Part shown: one piece after another, positions 1-7,388 of the stretch
Numbering within the stretch: the stretch's first letter is position 1
Layout of the letters: every line of letters starts with the position of its first letter
Source: Deltaproteobacteria bacterium
Lineage (GTDB): Bacteria; Desulfobacterota; Syntrophia; Syntrophales; UBA5619
Reading direction: 5' to 3'
NCBI GenBank assembly: GCA_023487865.1
Contig: JAMDBG010000170.1
Coordinates: forward strand, 1-11,767
Length of the DNA stretch: 11,767 bases
Notes under the pieces: model-generated
What the model was told of the DNA's origin: nothing
Seen by the model: the letters and a program-made list of their open reading frames with translations, nothing else
Databases searched by the model: none
Program-made: the position numbers and the translations under genes

Positions 1-3
1 TAC

Positions 4-31
4 TTGACACCCCTCGGATATCCGATATATC
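4..31 (+). promoter_or_regulatory. Putative sigma-70 promoter upstream of dprA with a palindrome in the spacer
   Basis: A perfect -35 hexamer TTGACA lies at 4-9. TATATC, matching four of six bases of the -10 consensus, lies at 26-31, giving a 16-base spacer. A perfect 12-base palindrome TCGGATATCCGA fills 14-25, between the two hexamers, where a repressor could block polymerase. A second palindrome, CGATATATCG, covers 23-32 and overlaps the -10. A run of eight T follows at 41-48. The expected transcript would have a leader of roughly 65 bases before dprA. The -35 match is good; the -10 and the operator reading are inference. The element could also belong to the tail of a gene left of the window. 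Confidence 0.35.
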
Positions 32-102
32 GTTCACCGGTTTTTTTTGCGGATTAATACCAAATCGGTTCTGGTTTCGATAGGGTAAGACGGATCAATC
101 AG

Positions 103-1266
103 ATGATGAAAGAAAAAATCCTGAAATACTGGATCGCCCTCAAGGCGGTTGAAGGGGTCGGCTGCGTAGGGTTCCGTACCCTGCTTGCGGCCTTTGGATC
201 GCCCGAGGCGGTCTTTCGCGCCTCTGCCTTGACCCTCCAGTGCCTTCCGGGGATCGGACCCAAGACGGCGGATGAGATTCTCACCTTTTCAGACTGGGAG
301 AAGGCCGAACAGGAGATCGCCCGGACCGAGACACTCGGCGTCTCCATCGTGACGTGCCAAGATCCCCTCTATCCAAGGAATCTCCTGAATATTTACGACT
401 ATCCCCCCTTTCTCTATGTGAAAGGATCCCTCCGTCCGGAAGAGATCGGTGTGGCGATCGTCGGATCGCGTCTCGCCTCAACCTACGGAAAATACGTGAC
501 GGAGAAACTCAGCCGTGAACTGGCCCTCAAGGGGATCACCGTCGTCAGCGGTCTTGCCCGTGGCATCGACTCGGCGGCCCACCGGGGGGCGCTTGCCGGA
601 AAGGGGAGGACCATCGCGGTCCTCGGGAGCGGCCTAGACGTCGTCTATCCACTGGAGAATGAAGCACTTGCCGCCGACATCACCGCCCAGGGCGCCCTGC
701 TCACGGAATATCCCTTCGGGACTCCGCCCAACGCCCCCAACTTTCCTGCGCGGAACCGTCTCATCAGCGGAGTCTCGCTGGGGGTTGTCGTCGTCGAGGC
801 GGGAGAGAAGAGCGGCTCGCTCATCACGGCGCGGATCGCATCCGACCAGGGGCGTTCGGTCTTCGCCGTTCCGGGTGCGATCGAATCCGCCGGTTCCCGG
901 GGGACCAACCGTCTGATCAAACAGGGGGCCAAACTGATCGAAAATGTGGAGGACATTCTCGAAGAGATCATTCCCCAGGCCGGTTTGCCGCCGGTCGTTC
1001 CGGAACGCCCATCCCTTTTTTCAGCACCCGGGGCCATGCCGGACGATGGGGAAAAGGAGACCGCGCCTTTTCCCACCGCGGGTAAGGGACTCGGTGAAAC
1101 GGAAACCCGATTGCTTTCATTCATTACCCAAGAGCCGGTCGGTGTCGACACACTGATCGCCCGTTCCGGCCTGACTGCTCATGAAGTGCAAAGCGGCCTG
1201 CTCGTCCTTGCACTGGGCGGCATCATCCGGCAGTTGCCGGGGAAAATGTTTCTGCGTAAGGAGTAA
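103..1266 (+). CDS. dprA: DNA-processing protein DprA (Smf)
   Basis: DprA binds incoming single-stranded DNA in the cytoplasm and loads RecA on it during natural transformation; many non-competent bacteria also carry it. The 387-residue protein has the full architecture. An N-terminal SAM/helix-hairpin-helix region includes LPGIGPKTADEI at 48-59. The Rossmann-fold DprA domain (about 85-285) carries GSRLAS at 121-126, VVSGLARGIDSAAHRGA at 147-163, the LGSGLDVVYP stretch at 174-183, and FPARNRLISG at 214-223 followed by the SGSLITA stretch. After a proline-rich linker (about 291-330) comes a C-terminal winged-helix domain (about 332-387). The start is ATG at 103; a second ATG follows at once, so 103 and 106 cannot be separated. 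The Shine-Dalgarno sequence is weak. topA starts six bases after the stop, so the two are probably one transcript and perhaps translationally coupled. Family assignment is secure; a role in competence here is inference. Confidence 0.96.
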   Translation: MMKEKILKYWIALKAVEGVGCVGFRTLLAAFGSPEAVFRASALTLQCLPGIGPKTADEILTFSDWEKAEQEIARTETLGVSIVTCQDPLYPRNLLNIYDYPPFLYVKGSLRPEEIGVAIVGSRLASTYGKYVTEKLSRELALKGITVVSGLARGIDSAAHRGALAGKGRTIAVLGSGLDVVYPLENEALAADITAQGALLTEYPFGTPPNAPNFPARNRLISGVSLGVVVVEAGEKSGSLITARIASDQGRSVFAVPGAIESAGSRGTNRLIKQGAKLIENVEDILEEIIPQAGLPPVVPERPSLFSAPGAMPDDGEKETAPFPTAGKGLGETETRLLSFITQEPVGVDTLIARSGLTAHEVQSGLLVLALGGIIRQLPGKMFLRKE

Positions 1267-1275
1267 AATAATTTG
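1258..1275 (+). promoter_or_regulatory. Ribosome binding site and TTG start of topA
   Basis: AAGGAG at 1258-1263 lies inside the last codons of dprA, and TTG at 1273-1275 follows with nine bases between. Translation from this TTG gives the N-terminus expected for topoisomerase I (initiator Met, then NSLIIVESPTK). No in-frame ATG exists nearby that would keep the IIVESPTK motif, so this site decides the start. Placing the ribosome site within dprA suggests coupled translation. Confidence 0.85.
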
Positions 1276-3597
1276 AATTCATTGATTATTGTAGAATCGC
1301 CCACCAAGGTGAAGACGATCCGTAAGTATCTCGGTCCGGAGTATGATGTTCGGGCCTCCGTCGGCCACGTCAAGGACCTTCCGAAAAGCAAATTGGGAAT
1401 CGATCCCGAAAAGGGATTCGAACCCACCTATCTGGTCATGGACAGCAAGAAGAAAGTGATCGCCGAACTCAAGAAGGCGGCGTCCAAAGTGGAGCAGATT
1501 CTGCTCGCTCCGGATCCGGACCGCGAGGGGGAGGCGATTGCCTGGCATATCGCCGAGGAGATCGGAAAGAAAAAGATCGTCCGGCGGGTCCTCTTCAACG
1601 ACCTCACGCATGATACCATTCTCCACGCCATTGCGCATCCGCAGGATCTCGACTTCAATCGGTACGAGGCGCAGCAGACGCGACGGATCCTCGACCGTCT
1701 CGTCGGCTACCAGATCAGCCCCGTCCTCTGGGACAAGGTGAAACGGGGGCTTTCCGCCGGCCGGGTCCAGTCCGTTGCCGTCCGGATCATCTGCGAGCGG
1801 GAGGCGGAAATCCGGGCGTTCATCCCCGAGGAGTACTGGAACCTCACCGCCCTGCTCGAAGGATCGAATCCGCCCCCCTTCGAGGCAAAGCTCACCAAGA
1901 TCGACGGCAAGAAGGCGAAGATCGGCAATGCCGAGCGCTCCGCCGAGGTTGTCGCCTCTCTCCGAGGCGATACCCTTGAAGAAGTCCCTTTCGTCGTCTC
2001 CGCCGTGGAGAAGAAAGAGGTCAAGCGGCAGCCGCCCGCCCCATTCACGACGAGCAAGCTCCAGCAGGAGGCCTCCCGCTGGCTCCACTTTTCGGCGAAG
2101 AAGACCATGATGACCGCCCAAAAGTTATATGAAGGCATCGAACTGGGGGCGGAAGGGCCCGTCGGTCTGATCACCTACATGCGGACCGACTCGGTCCGCA
2201 TCGCCGCCGAGGCATTGAACGAGGCACGGGACTACATCCAGCGCAATTACGATCCGACGTATCTGCCGCCCAAGGCGCGGGTATTCAAGGTCGCCGGCGC
2301 CGCCCAGGACGCCCATGAGGCGATCCGGCCGTCGTCGCTGGCCCATCCGCCCCAGGCGATCAAACCACACCTCACACCCGACCAGTTCCGTCTGTATCAA
2401 CTCATCTGGAACCGTTTCCTCGCCAGCCAGATGAACCCCGCCGTTCTCGACCAGACCACGGTGGATATCACCGCCGCAAACTGCCTCTTCAGGGCGCAGG
2501 GGTCAGTGATGAAGTTCCCCGGCTTCACCGTTCTGTATACGGAAGGAAAGGAAGACAACGGCGACGAAAACGGTTTCGGCAAGCTCCTGCCCGAGGTTCG
2601 CCAGGGGGAGGTCTTGAAGCTTCTCGAACTCAAGCCTGAACAGAAATTCACCCAGCCGCCACCCCGCTTCTCCGAGGCTTCCCTTGTCCGGGAGCTCGAG
2701 GAAAAGGGCATCGGCAGACCCAGCACCTATGCGTCGATCCTGACGACCATCCAGGATCGGGAGTATGTTCTTTTGGAAAAAGGGAGGTTCATCCCGACCG
2801 AACTGGGCATCCTGGTCACCGACCTACTCGTGAAAAACTTTCCCCGGATCCTGGATGTGGCCTTCACCGCGGAGATGGAGACGGAGCTTGACCGGATCGA
2901 AGAAGGGAAGATGAAACGTCTGGACATCCTGAACAATTTTTATCTTCCCTTCCAGGAAGAGCTCAGAAAGGCTAAGGCGAATATGACAAACGTCAAGCGT
3001 GAGGAGACTCCGACGGACCTTGTTTGTGAGAAGTGCGGCAAATCCATGGTCATCAAATGGGGGAAGAACGGCCGTTTCCTCGCCTGCACGAACTATCCGG
3101 CCTGCAAGAACACCAAGAATTTCAAGCAGGACGAAAAAGGCGAGATACTGCCGGAGGATAAGACAACCGAAATCCCTTGCCCCCTTTGCGGAAAGCCGAT
3201 GACCGCCCGGCAGGGACGGTTCGGAAAATTCCTCGGCTGTTCCGGCTATCCCGAGTGCAAGCATACGATAAACTTGGCCCCGGATGGAACGCCTGTCGCC
3301 GCCCCTGCGGAAGGCGCCCCTCCCGCGGCGGTGTGCGAGAAGTGCGGCAAACCGATGGCCCTCAAAAGGGGCCGTTACGGCGCTTTCCTGGGCTGCACCG
3401 GCTATCCGGAATGCAAGAATATCGTCAAGACCTCCCCGTCGGGAAGTCCTATCACTCAGGCCGCGCCACAGGAAATCTCGGATGTCCTCTGCGACAAATG
3501 CGGCAAGCCGACAGTCGTAAAGATGGGCCGCTTCGGAAAGTTCCTGGGCTGCACCGGTTATCCCGAATGCCGGAACATCATGAAGTATAAAAAATAG
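1273..3597 (+). CDS. topA: DNA topoisomerase I (type IA) with four zinc ribbons
   Basis: Relaxes negatively supercoiled DNA by cutting one strand through a 5'-phosphotyrosine link and passing the other strand. The 774-residue protein has an N-terminal Toprim domain with the metal-binding acidic residues E8 (IIVESPTK) and D81, D83, E85 (APDPDREGEA). The catalytic tyrosine is Y302 in GLITYMRTDS. GIGRPSTYASIL at 479-490 is the usual type IA signature. The C-terminus holds four C4 zinc ribbons with cysteines 585/588/605/611, 636/639/656/662, 688/691/708/714 and 740/743/760/766. All sixteen cysteines are present, and each unit ends in a GCxGYPEC-like block. The coding DNA of these units is recognisably repeated between about 3030 and 3590. 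The gene starts with TTG, six bases after dprA. It is shorter than the 865-residue E. coli enzyme, but no catalytic part is missing. Function is secure. Confidence 0.98.
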   Translation: MNSLIIVESPTKVKTIRKYLGPEYDVRASVGHVKDLPKSKLGIDPEKGFEPTYLVMDSKKKVIAELKKAASKVEQILLAPDPDREGEAIAWHIAEEIGKKKIVRRVLFNDLTHDTILHAIAHPQDLDFNRYEAQQTRRILDRLVGYQISPVLWDKVKRGLSAGRVQSVAVRIICEREAEIRAFIPEEYWNLTALLEGSNPPPFEAKLTKIDGKKAKIGNAERSAEVVASLRGDTLEEVPFVVSAVEKKEVKRQPPAPFTTSKLQQEASRWLHFSAKKTMMTAQKLYEGIELGAEGPVGLITYMRTDSVRIAAEALNEARDYIQRNYDPTYLPPKARVFKVAGAAQDAHEAIRPSSLAHPPQAIKPHLTPDQFRLYQLIWNRFLASQMNPAVLDQTTVDITAANCLFRAQGSVMKFPGFTVLYTEGKEDNGDENGFGKLLPEVRQGEVLKLLELKPEQKFTQPPPRFSEASLVRELEEKGIGRPSTYASILTTIQDREYVLLEKGRFIPTELGILVTDLLVKNFPRILDVAFTAEMETELDRIEEGKMKRLDILNNFYLPFQEELRKAKANMTNVKREETPTDLVCEKCGKSMVIKWGKNGRFLACTNYPACKNTKNFKQDEKGEILPEDKTTEIPCPLCGKPMTARQGRFGKFLGCSGYPECKHTINLAPDGTPVAAPAEGAPPAAVCEKCGKPMALKRGRYGAFLGCTGYPECKNIVKTSPSGSPITQAAPQEISDVLCDKCGKPTVVKMGRFGKFLGCTGYPECRNIMKYKK

Positions 3598-3734
3598 GAC
3601 CTCCGTGTGCCGACTTTCCCTATCCGCCCTGCCTGTGAAGGCGGAAACGACAGACGCTTCGAGGGGCAGGATCTCCTGCAAGAAAACTCCGGCGCAATCG
3701 GGAATGACGTGCATCGCATGATGGATTCCACGAT
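3598..3734 (+). other. topA-trmFO intergenic region with two small hairpins
   Basis: This spacer is long for an otherwise tight gene group. The first inverted repeat pairs TCCGCC at 3623-3628 with GGCGGA at 3640-3645. An alternative nested stem pairs GCCT at 3631-3634 with AGGC at 3639-3642 around a GTGA (GNRA-type) loop. A second hairpin pairs GCAGG at 3666-3670 with CCTGC at 3675-3679 around a four-base loop. Neither is followed by a T-run, so neither looks like an intrinsic terminator. I see no convincing promoter and no good Shine-Dalgarno sequence before the trmFO ATG. The structures may moderate read-through or mRNA decay; that is inference. Confidence 0.35.
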
Positions 3735-5066
3735 ATGACGACGCTGGATGCACCCATCACCATCATCGGCGGGGGGCTGGCCGGCTGCGAGGCGGCTTGG
3801 CAGCTCCTCCGGCGCAGACAGAGGGTCCGTCTCTGCGAGATGAAGCCCGAACGCTTCTCTCCCGCCCATACATCGCCGCTCCTCGCCGAGCTTGTCTGCA
3901 GCAATTCGCTCCGCTCCAACGCCCTGGACAACGCCGTCGGCCTCCTCAAGGAGGAGCTGCGACGGATGGATTCGCTGATCATGGCGGCGGCCGACGCCAC
4001 TGCGGTTCCCGCCGGGAAGGCCCTCGCTGTCGATCGGAGGGCCTTTTCCCGTTTCGTTGAGGAGCGTCTTTCCGCACAACCGAATATGGAACTGATCCGG
4101 GGGGAGGTCGAGGATATCCCCGCAACCGGAGTGACGATCGTCGCGACCGGCCCCCTGACCTCCGACGCGCTCGCCGGCGCGATCGCCTCACTGACCGGCA
4201 GCGCTCACCTCTATTTCTACGATGCGATCTCACCGATCATCGAGGGGGAATCCATCGATAAGAACCGGGTTTTCGCGGCCTCCCGCTATGGGCGCGGCGA
4301 GGCGGATTACCTGAACTGTCCGCTGGATCGGAAGACCTTTGAAGACTTCTGGAAAGCCCTGAAGGAAGCCGAGGAGGTTCCCCTCCATACCTTTGAAGAA
4401 GTAAAATGCTTCGAAGGATGCCTCCCCGTCGAGGTGATCGCCCGCCGGGGGGTCGAGACTCTGGCCTACGGGCCGATGAAGCCGGTCGGCCTGATCGAGC
4501 CGCGGACGGGCCGTCAGCCGCATGCCGTCGTCCAGCTCAGGCGCGAAGACAAGGAAGGCATCCTATACAATATCGTGGGATTTCAGACGAAGCTCACCTG
4601 GCCGGAGCAGAGGCGCATCTTCCGGATGATCCCCGGCCTGGAAAACGCCGAGTTCGCCCGGTATGGAAGCGTCCACCGGAACACCTTTCTCAACGCCCCG
4701 GCCCTGCTCACCCCGTTCCTTCAGCTCCGCACCCGGCCGGAACTCTTTTTCGCCGGACAAATCACCGGCGTGGAGGGGTACATCGAATCCACGGCGATGG
4801 GCCTTCTCGCCGGCATCAACGCGGCAAGCCTGCTCGGGGGACGGGAGATGATCCCGCCGCCGCCCGAGACCGCCCTCGGCGCCCTGATCGGACACCTCCA
4901 GAGGATCGACAGGAAGAGCTTCCAGCCGATGAACGTCGCCTTCGGGCTTTTCCCAACCCTTTCCGGCAGGATCCGGAAGAAGGACCGGGGGACTCTCTAT
5001 GCCCGCCGCGCCCTCGCCGCCCTGGCAAACTGGCAACAGCAGATCGAACCGAGTGAGGGACCCTGA
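3735..5066 (+). CDS. trmFO: Methylenetetrahydrofolate-tRNA-(uracil-5-)-methyltransferase TrmFO
   Basis: FAD- and folate-dependent enzyme that makes 5-methyluridine at position 54 in the T-loop of tRNA, using methylenetetrahydrofolate as carbon donor. It is a cytoplasmic tRNA maturation enzyme. The 443-residue length is normal for the family. The FAD-binding motif IIGGGLAGCEAAWQL lies at 10-24, the MKP-rich stretch with CSNSLRSN at 55-62, and VATGPLTS at 136-143. FEGCLPVEV at 226-234 and YGPMKPVGLIEPRTGR at 245-260 follow, with GQITGVEGYIESTAMG at 341-356 near the C-terminus. C55 and C229 correspond to the conserved cysteine motifs (CSNS and FEGC) implicated in catalysis in the Bacillus subtilis enzyme. 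The ATG at 3735 is the start that keeps the N-terminal Rossmann motif; other nearby ATGs (3718, 3721) are out of frame. The dprA-topA-trmFO order is common; the xerC-hslVU genes that often follow are not here. Confidence 0.97.
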   Translation: MTTLDAPITIIGGGLAGCEAAWQLLRRRQRVRLCEMKPERFSPAHTSPLLAELVCSNSLRSNALDNAVGLLKEELRRMDSLIMAAADATAVPAGKALAVDRRAFSRFVEERLSAQPNMELIRGEVEDIPATGVTIVATGPLTSDALAGAIASLTGSAHLYFYDAISPIIEGESIDKNRVFAASRYGRGEADYLNCPLDRKTFEDFWKALKEAEEVPLHTFEEVKCFEGCLPVEVIARRGVETLAYGPMKPVGLIEPRTGRQPHAVVQLRREDKEGILYNIVGFQTKLTWPEQRRIFRMIPGLENAEFARYGSVHRNTFLNAPALLTPFLQLRTRPELFFAGQITGVEGYIESTAMGLLAGINAASLLGGREMIPPPPETALGALIGHLQRIDRKSFQPMNVAFGLFPTLSGRIRKKDRGTLYARRALAALANWQQQIEPSEGP

Positions 5067-5080
5067 GCCATCCTTACCCG

Positions 5081-5140
5081 GGAACACAGTCGGCAAGCCC
5101 CATCCTGGCAGAACTCTCCCTTGCCGGGAAGCCCTGTTCC
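5081..5140. terminator. Nested inverted repeats between the convergent genes
   Basis: The 94-base gap between the stops of trmFO and the cyclotransferase gene contains an outer pair GGAACA (5081-5086) / TGTTCC (5135-5140) and an inner pair CGGCAAG (5091-5097) / CTTGCCG (5120-5126). Such a fold would form on transcripts of either strand, as expected for a bidirectional terminator between convergent genes. No T-tract follows on either side and the inner loop is 22 bases, so this is at best an atypical terminator. The pairing is seen in the sequence; the function is inferred from position. Confidence 0.3.
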
Positions 5141-5160
5141 GTGTGCAGAGAATTTCATGA

Positions 5161-6012
5161 TTATCGGGACGATCCGGCCGGCTTGGCCCCTGTCCGTCCC
5201 GACGGACGGGTCCGGACGGGAGACTGGATTTCAAACACCTTCGGCCACAATTTTCCCGTAACGAAGAGGCGATCGCCCCGGGCGTCATAGGCGATGCCGT
5301 TAAGGACATCAGCGCCCTGCGAATCCGCCTTGCCGAGCAACCCTCGCAGATCCAGCCATGCCTCAACCCGGCCTGTCCGGGGGTGGATGACGGCAATCCG
5401 GTCCGTCGGCCAGACATTGGCATAAATGACGCCCCGAACGTATTCCAGTTCGTTGAGCCCCGTGACCGGCCCCCTCTCATCATGGACGCCAAGGGTCGCG
5501 ACCTCCCCGAAATTCTGCGAATCGAGGAAACGCAAAGCATTCGTCCCGTCACTCAGGATGAGGCGCCCGCCGTCATGGGTGACACCCCAGCCTTCCCAAG
5601 GATAGGCGAATGTGTTCAGGAGGCGAAAAGAGGTCTTGTCATAGACGAATCCCATGTGGGACAACCATGTCAGCTGCACAATCCGGTCGCCGAAGAGCGC
5701 GATCCCCTCGCCGAAATGGGACGGCTCCAGCCGGATCTCTTTCAGGACGCGGCCCGAAGCCGGGTCCACTTTGCGCAGCGAGGAGCGGCCGTGGAGTCCC
5801 GTTCCTTCATAAAAAAAACCGCCTTCATAGGCCAGTCCCTGGGTAAACGCCTGCCGGTCGTGGGGATAGGAACGGATGACGCGATAAGGGCGCACGTTCG
5901 TCGCGCCGGGCATCAGCCCATCGCCAGCCGCGCTTTGCACCCTGAGAACCGCGGGCAGTATGGCAAGACAAACGAGGATCGCCCCGCCCGGTTTCTTCAG
6001 TCTATATCCCAT
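5161..6012 (-). CDS. Glutaminyl-peptide cyclotransferase, secreted, beta-propeller type
   Basis: Converts N-terminal glutamine of proteins or peptides to pyroglutamate with release of ammonia. The 283-residue protein matches the bacterial/plant-type glutamine cyclotransferase family (five-bladed propeller). It shows FTQGLAYEGGFFYEGTGLHG at 56-75, GEGIALF at 101-107, LTWLS at 114-118, EGWGVTHDG at 140-148, LSDGTNALRFLD at 153-164, TGLNELEYV at 184-192, ANVWPTDRI at 198-206 and VLNGIAYD..GDRLFVTGKLWPKVFEI at 236-262. Residues 1-30 form a signal peptide (basic KK, hydrophobic core, SAAG end), so the enzyme should act in the periplasm or outside. After the core there is a basic, Ser/Gly/Pro-rich tail (264-283) not typical of the family. 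The start at 6012 keeps the signal peptide; the upstream AAAAGG sits very close to the ATG. It lies 89 bases downstream of dctM, so shared transcription is possible. The physiological substrate is unknown. Confidence 0.9.
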   Translation of the reverse strand: MGYRLKKPGGAILVCLAILPAVLRVQSAAGDGLMPGATNVRPYRVIRSYPHDRQAFTQGLAYEGGFFYEGTGLHGRSSLRKVDPASGRVLKEIRLEPSHFGEGIALFGDRIVQLTWLSHMGFVYDKTSFRLLNTFAYPWEGWGVTHDGGRLILSDGTNALRFLDSQNFGEVATLGVHDERGPVTGLNELEYVRGVIYANVWPTDRIAVIHPRTGRVEAWLDLRGLLGKADSQGADVLNGIAYDARGDRLFVTGKLWPKVFEIQSPVRTRPSGRTGAKPAGSSR

Positions 6013-6014
6013 AC

Positions 6015-6030
6015 CTTTTCAGCTTTTCAG
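6015..6030 (-). repeat. Tandem 8-base repeat containing the cyclotransferase ribosome site
   Basis: Read on the - strand, the octamer CTGAAAAG occurs twice head to tail directly upstream of GT-ATG of the cyclotransferase gene, and the second copy supplies the AAAAGG ribosome-binding candidate. Loss or gain of a copy would change the leader but not the reading frame. It may be chance; two copies are the minimum for a tandem repeat. Confidence 0.5.
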
Positions 6031-6074
6031 GTTTCTTGCCCACCACGCCCGAATTCCGCCCCAGGATCACATCC

Positions 6075-6101
6075 TCACCGGTCTTCTGACCGAGGCGGTG
6101 A
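6075..6101 (-). other. Hairpin immediately after the dctM stop codon
   Basis: TCACCG at 6075-6080 pairs with CGGTGA at 6096-6101. A competing inner stem pairs CGGTC at 6079-6083 with GACCG at 6088-6092 around a TTCT loop. The fold begins at the base next to the dctM stop codon on the transcript. No T-run follows, so it is more likely a 3'-end stabiliser or partial terminator between dctM and the cyclotransferase gene than a full intrinsic terminator. Confidence 0.35.
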
Positions 6102-7388
6102 TTACCCCATCAACACTTTGGGAAGCCAGAGGGTGAGAGGCGGATAGATGATCAATATCACCAGCGCAACCAACAAAGCCGCCAGGAAGGGGATCAACTC
6201 CCGGGAAACACCCAGGATGGTCGATTTCGAGATGGCCGTGACGACGAAGAGATTCGCCCCCACCGGCGGTGTTAGAAGCGCCAACTGGATATTGATCGTG
6301 AAGATCACGATGAAATGGACCGGATCGATATGCAGCTGTTTTATCACAGGCATCAGGATGGGAATCAGCATCATGATCATCGGGATGGGTTCCAGCGGGA
6401 AGCCCAACAGAAGGAGAAGCGCGTTAATCATGAAAATGATCAGCAGCGGGTTATCCGTAATGGAGAGAAAGACCTGGGCCAGTTTCGGACCGACCTGCTC
6501 GGCGGTCGCCACCCACGCAATCACACTCGCCCCGGCGATCGTAAAGGTGATCGAAGCCGTAGTCACCGCGCTGTTCCGGGCGGCCTCCAGCAGAGACTGC
6601 CAGGTGAACTCCCGGTAGATGACCCCTCCCAAAAACAGGGCGTACGCCACGGCAATCCCCGCCGCCTCGGTGGGGGTGGCGATTCCGAAGACCATCGTCC
6701 CCAGGACGACGAGAGGCATCAGGAGGCACAGAACGGCGTCCCGGCCGCTCACGACGAGCTCCTTCACGTTGAATTCCGATTCCTTGGCCATCTTCCGCTT
6801 CCTGGCGATCAGATAGGTGACGACAAGCAGCATGAGCCCCATGAAGATGCCGGGGACGGCCCCTCCCAGGAAAAGCCGGCCGATGCTTACCCCGGTCATG
6901 CTGCCGATCAGGACAAAGGGGATGCTGGGCGGAATGATCGGCCCGATCGTGGCGGAGGAGGCGATGACCGCGGCGGCCATCGCCGGGGGGTATTTCGCCT
7001 TCTTCATCGCCGGGATCAGTATCGTTCCCGTCGCCGCGGCGTCGGCAACCGAAGAACCCGACATCCCCGCCATGATCATGTTGACGACGACCGAGACATT
7101 GGCCAGCCCTCCGGTGATGTGCCCGACGAGGGCCCGGGCAAACCTCACCAGGCGTTCCGTCACCCCTCCCTTCTCCATCAATTCCCCGGCCAGCATGAAC
7201 AGGGGGACCGCCAGGAGCGGGAAAGAATCCAGCCCATACATGAAGTTCTGGGGGATGATCGAGAGCGGAATCGGCGACGGACCAAGCCAGGAGTAGAGGA
7301 TATACAACATCCCGCTGAGCCCCATGGCCGTTCCGAGTTCCATGCCCACCATGATAAAAAAAAGCATCATACCGAACAGGAGGATCAT
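6102..7388 (-). CDS. dctM: TRAP transporter large permease subunit DctM
   Basis: Membrane channel subunit of a tripartite ATP-independent periplasmic transporter, which uses the Na+ or H+ gradient to take up organic acids delivered by DctP. From ATG at 7388 the protein has 428 residues, the usual DctM size, and is hydrophobic throughout with about a dozen membrane segments. Family motifs include FPLLAVPLFMLAGELME at 56-72, NMIMAGMSGSSVADAAATG at 103-121, ASSATIGPIIPPSIPF at 143-158, PTEAAG at 239-244, and LLTPPVGANLFV at 371-382. An in-frame upstream start at 7421 would add 11 residues. I prefer 7388 because GGAGG sits at proper spacing before it and its ATG overlaps the dctQ stop as ATGA, a normal arrangement that implies coupled translation. 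Substrate class cannot be read from DctM. Confidence 0.95.
   Translation of the reverse strand: MILLFGMMLFFIMVGMELGTAMGLSGMLYILYSWLGPSPIPLSIIPQNFMYGLDSFPLLAVPLFMLAGELMEKGGVTERLVRFARALVGHITGGLANVSVVVNMIMAGMSGSSVADAAATGTILIPAMKKAKYPPAMAAAVIASSATIGPIIPPSIPFVLIGSMTGVSIGRLFLGGAVPGIFMGLMLLVVTYLIARKRKMAKESEFNVKELVVSGRDAVLCLLMPLVVLGTMVFGIATPTEAAGIAVAYALFLGGVIYREFTWQSLLEAARNSAVTTASITFTIAGASVIAWVATAEQVGPKLAQVFLSITDNPLLIIFMINALLLLLGFPLEPIPMIMMLIPILMPVIKQLHIDPVHFIVIFTINIQLALLTPPVGANLFVVTAISKSTILGVSRELIPFLAALLVALVILIIYPPLTLWLPKVLMG

Noticed and set aside
3005..3590. Repeated DNA at the end of topA as a possible repeat array or CRISPR
   Set aside because: The repetition comes from four homologous zinc-ribbon units in one reading frame, not from direct repeats with spacers.
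2824..3753. Long - strand ORF (309 codons) antisense to the end of topA
   Set aside because: It is a frame shadow of the topA zinc ribbons; topA has full catalytic motifs and all cysteines in the + frame.
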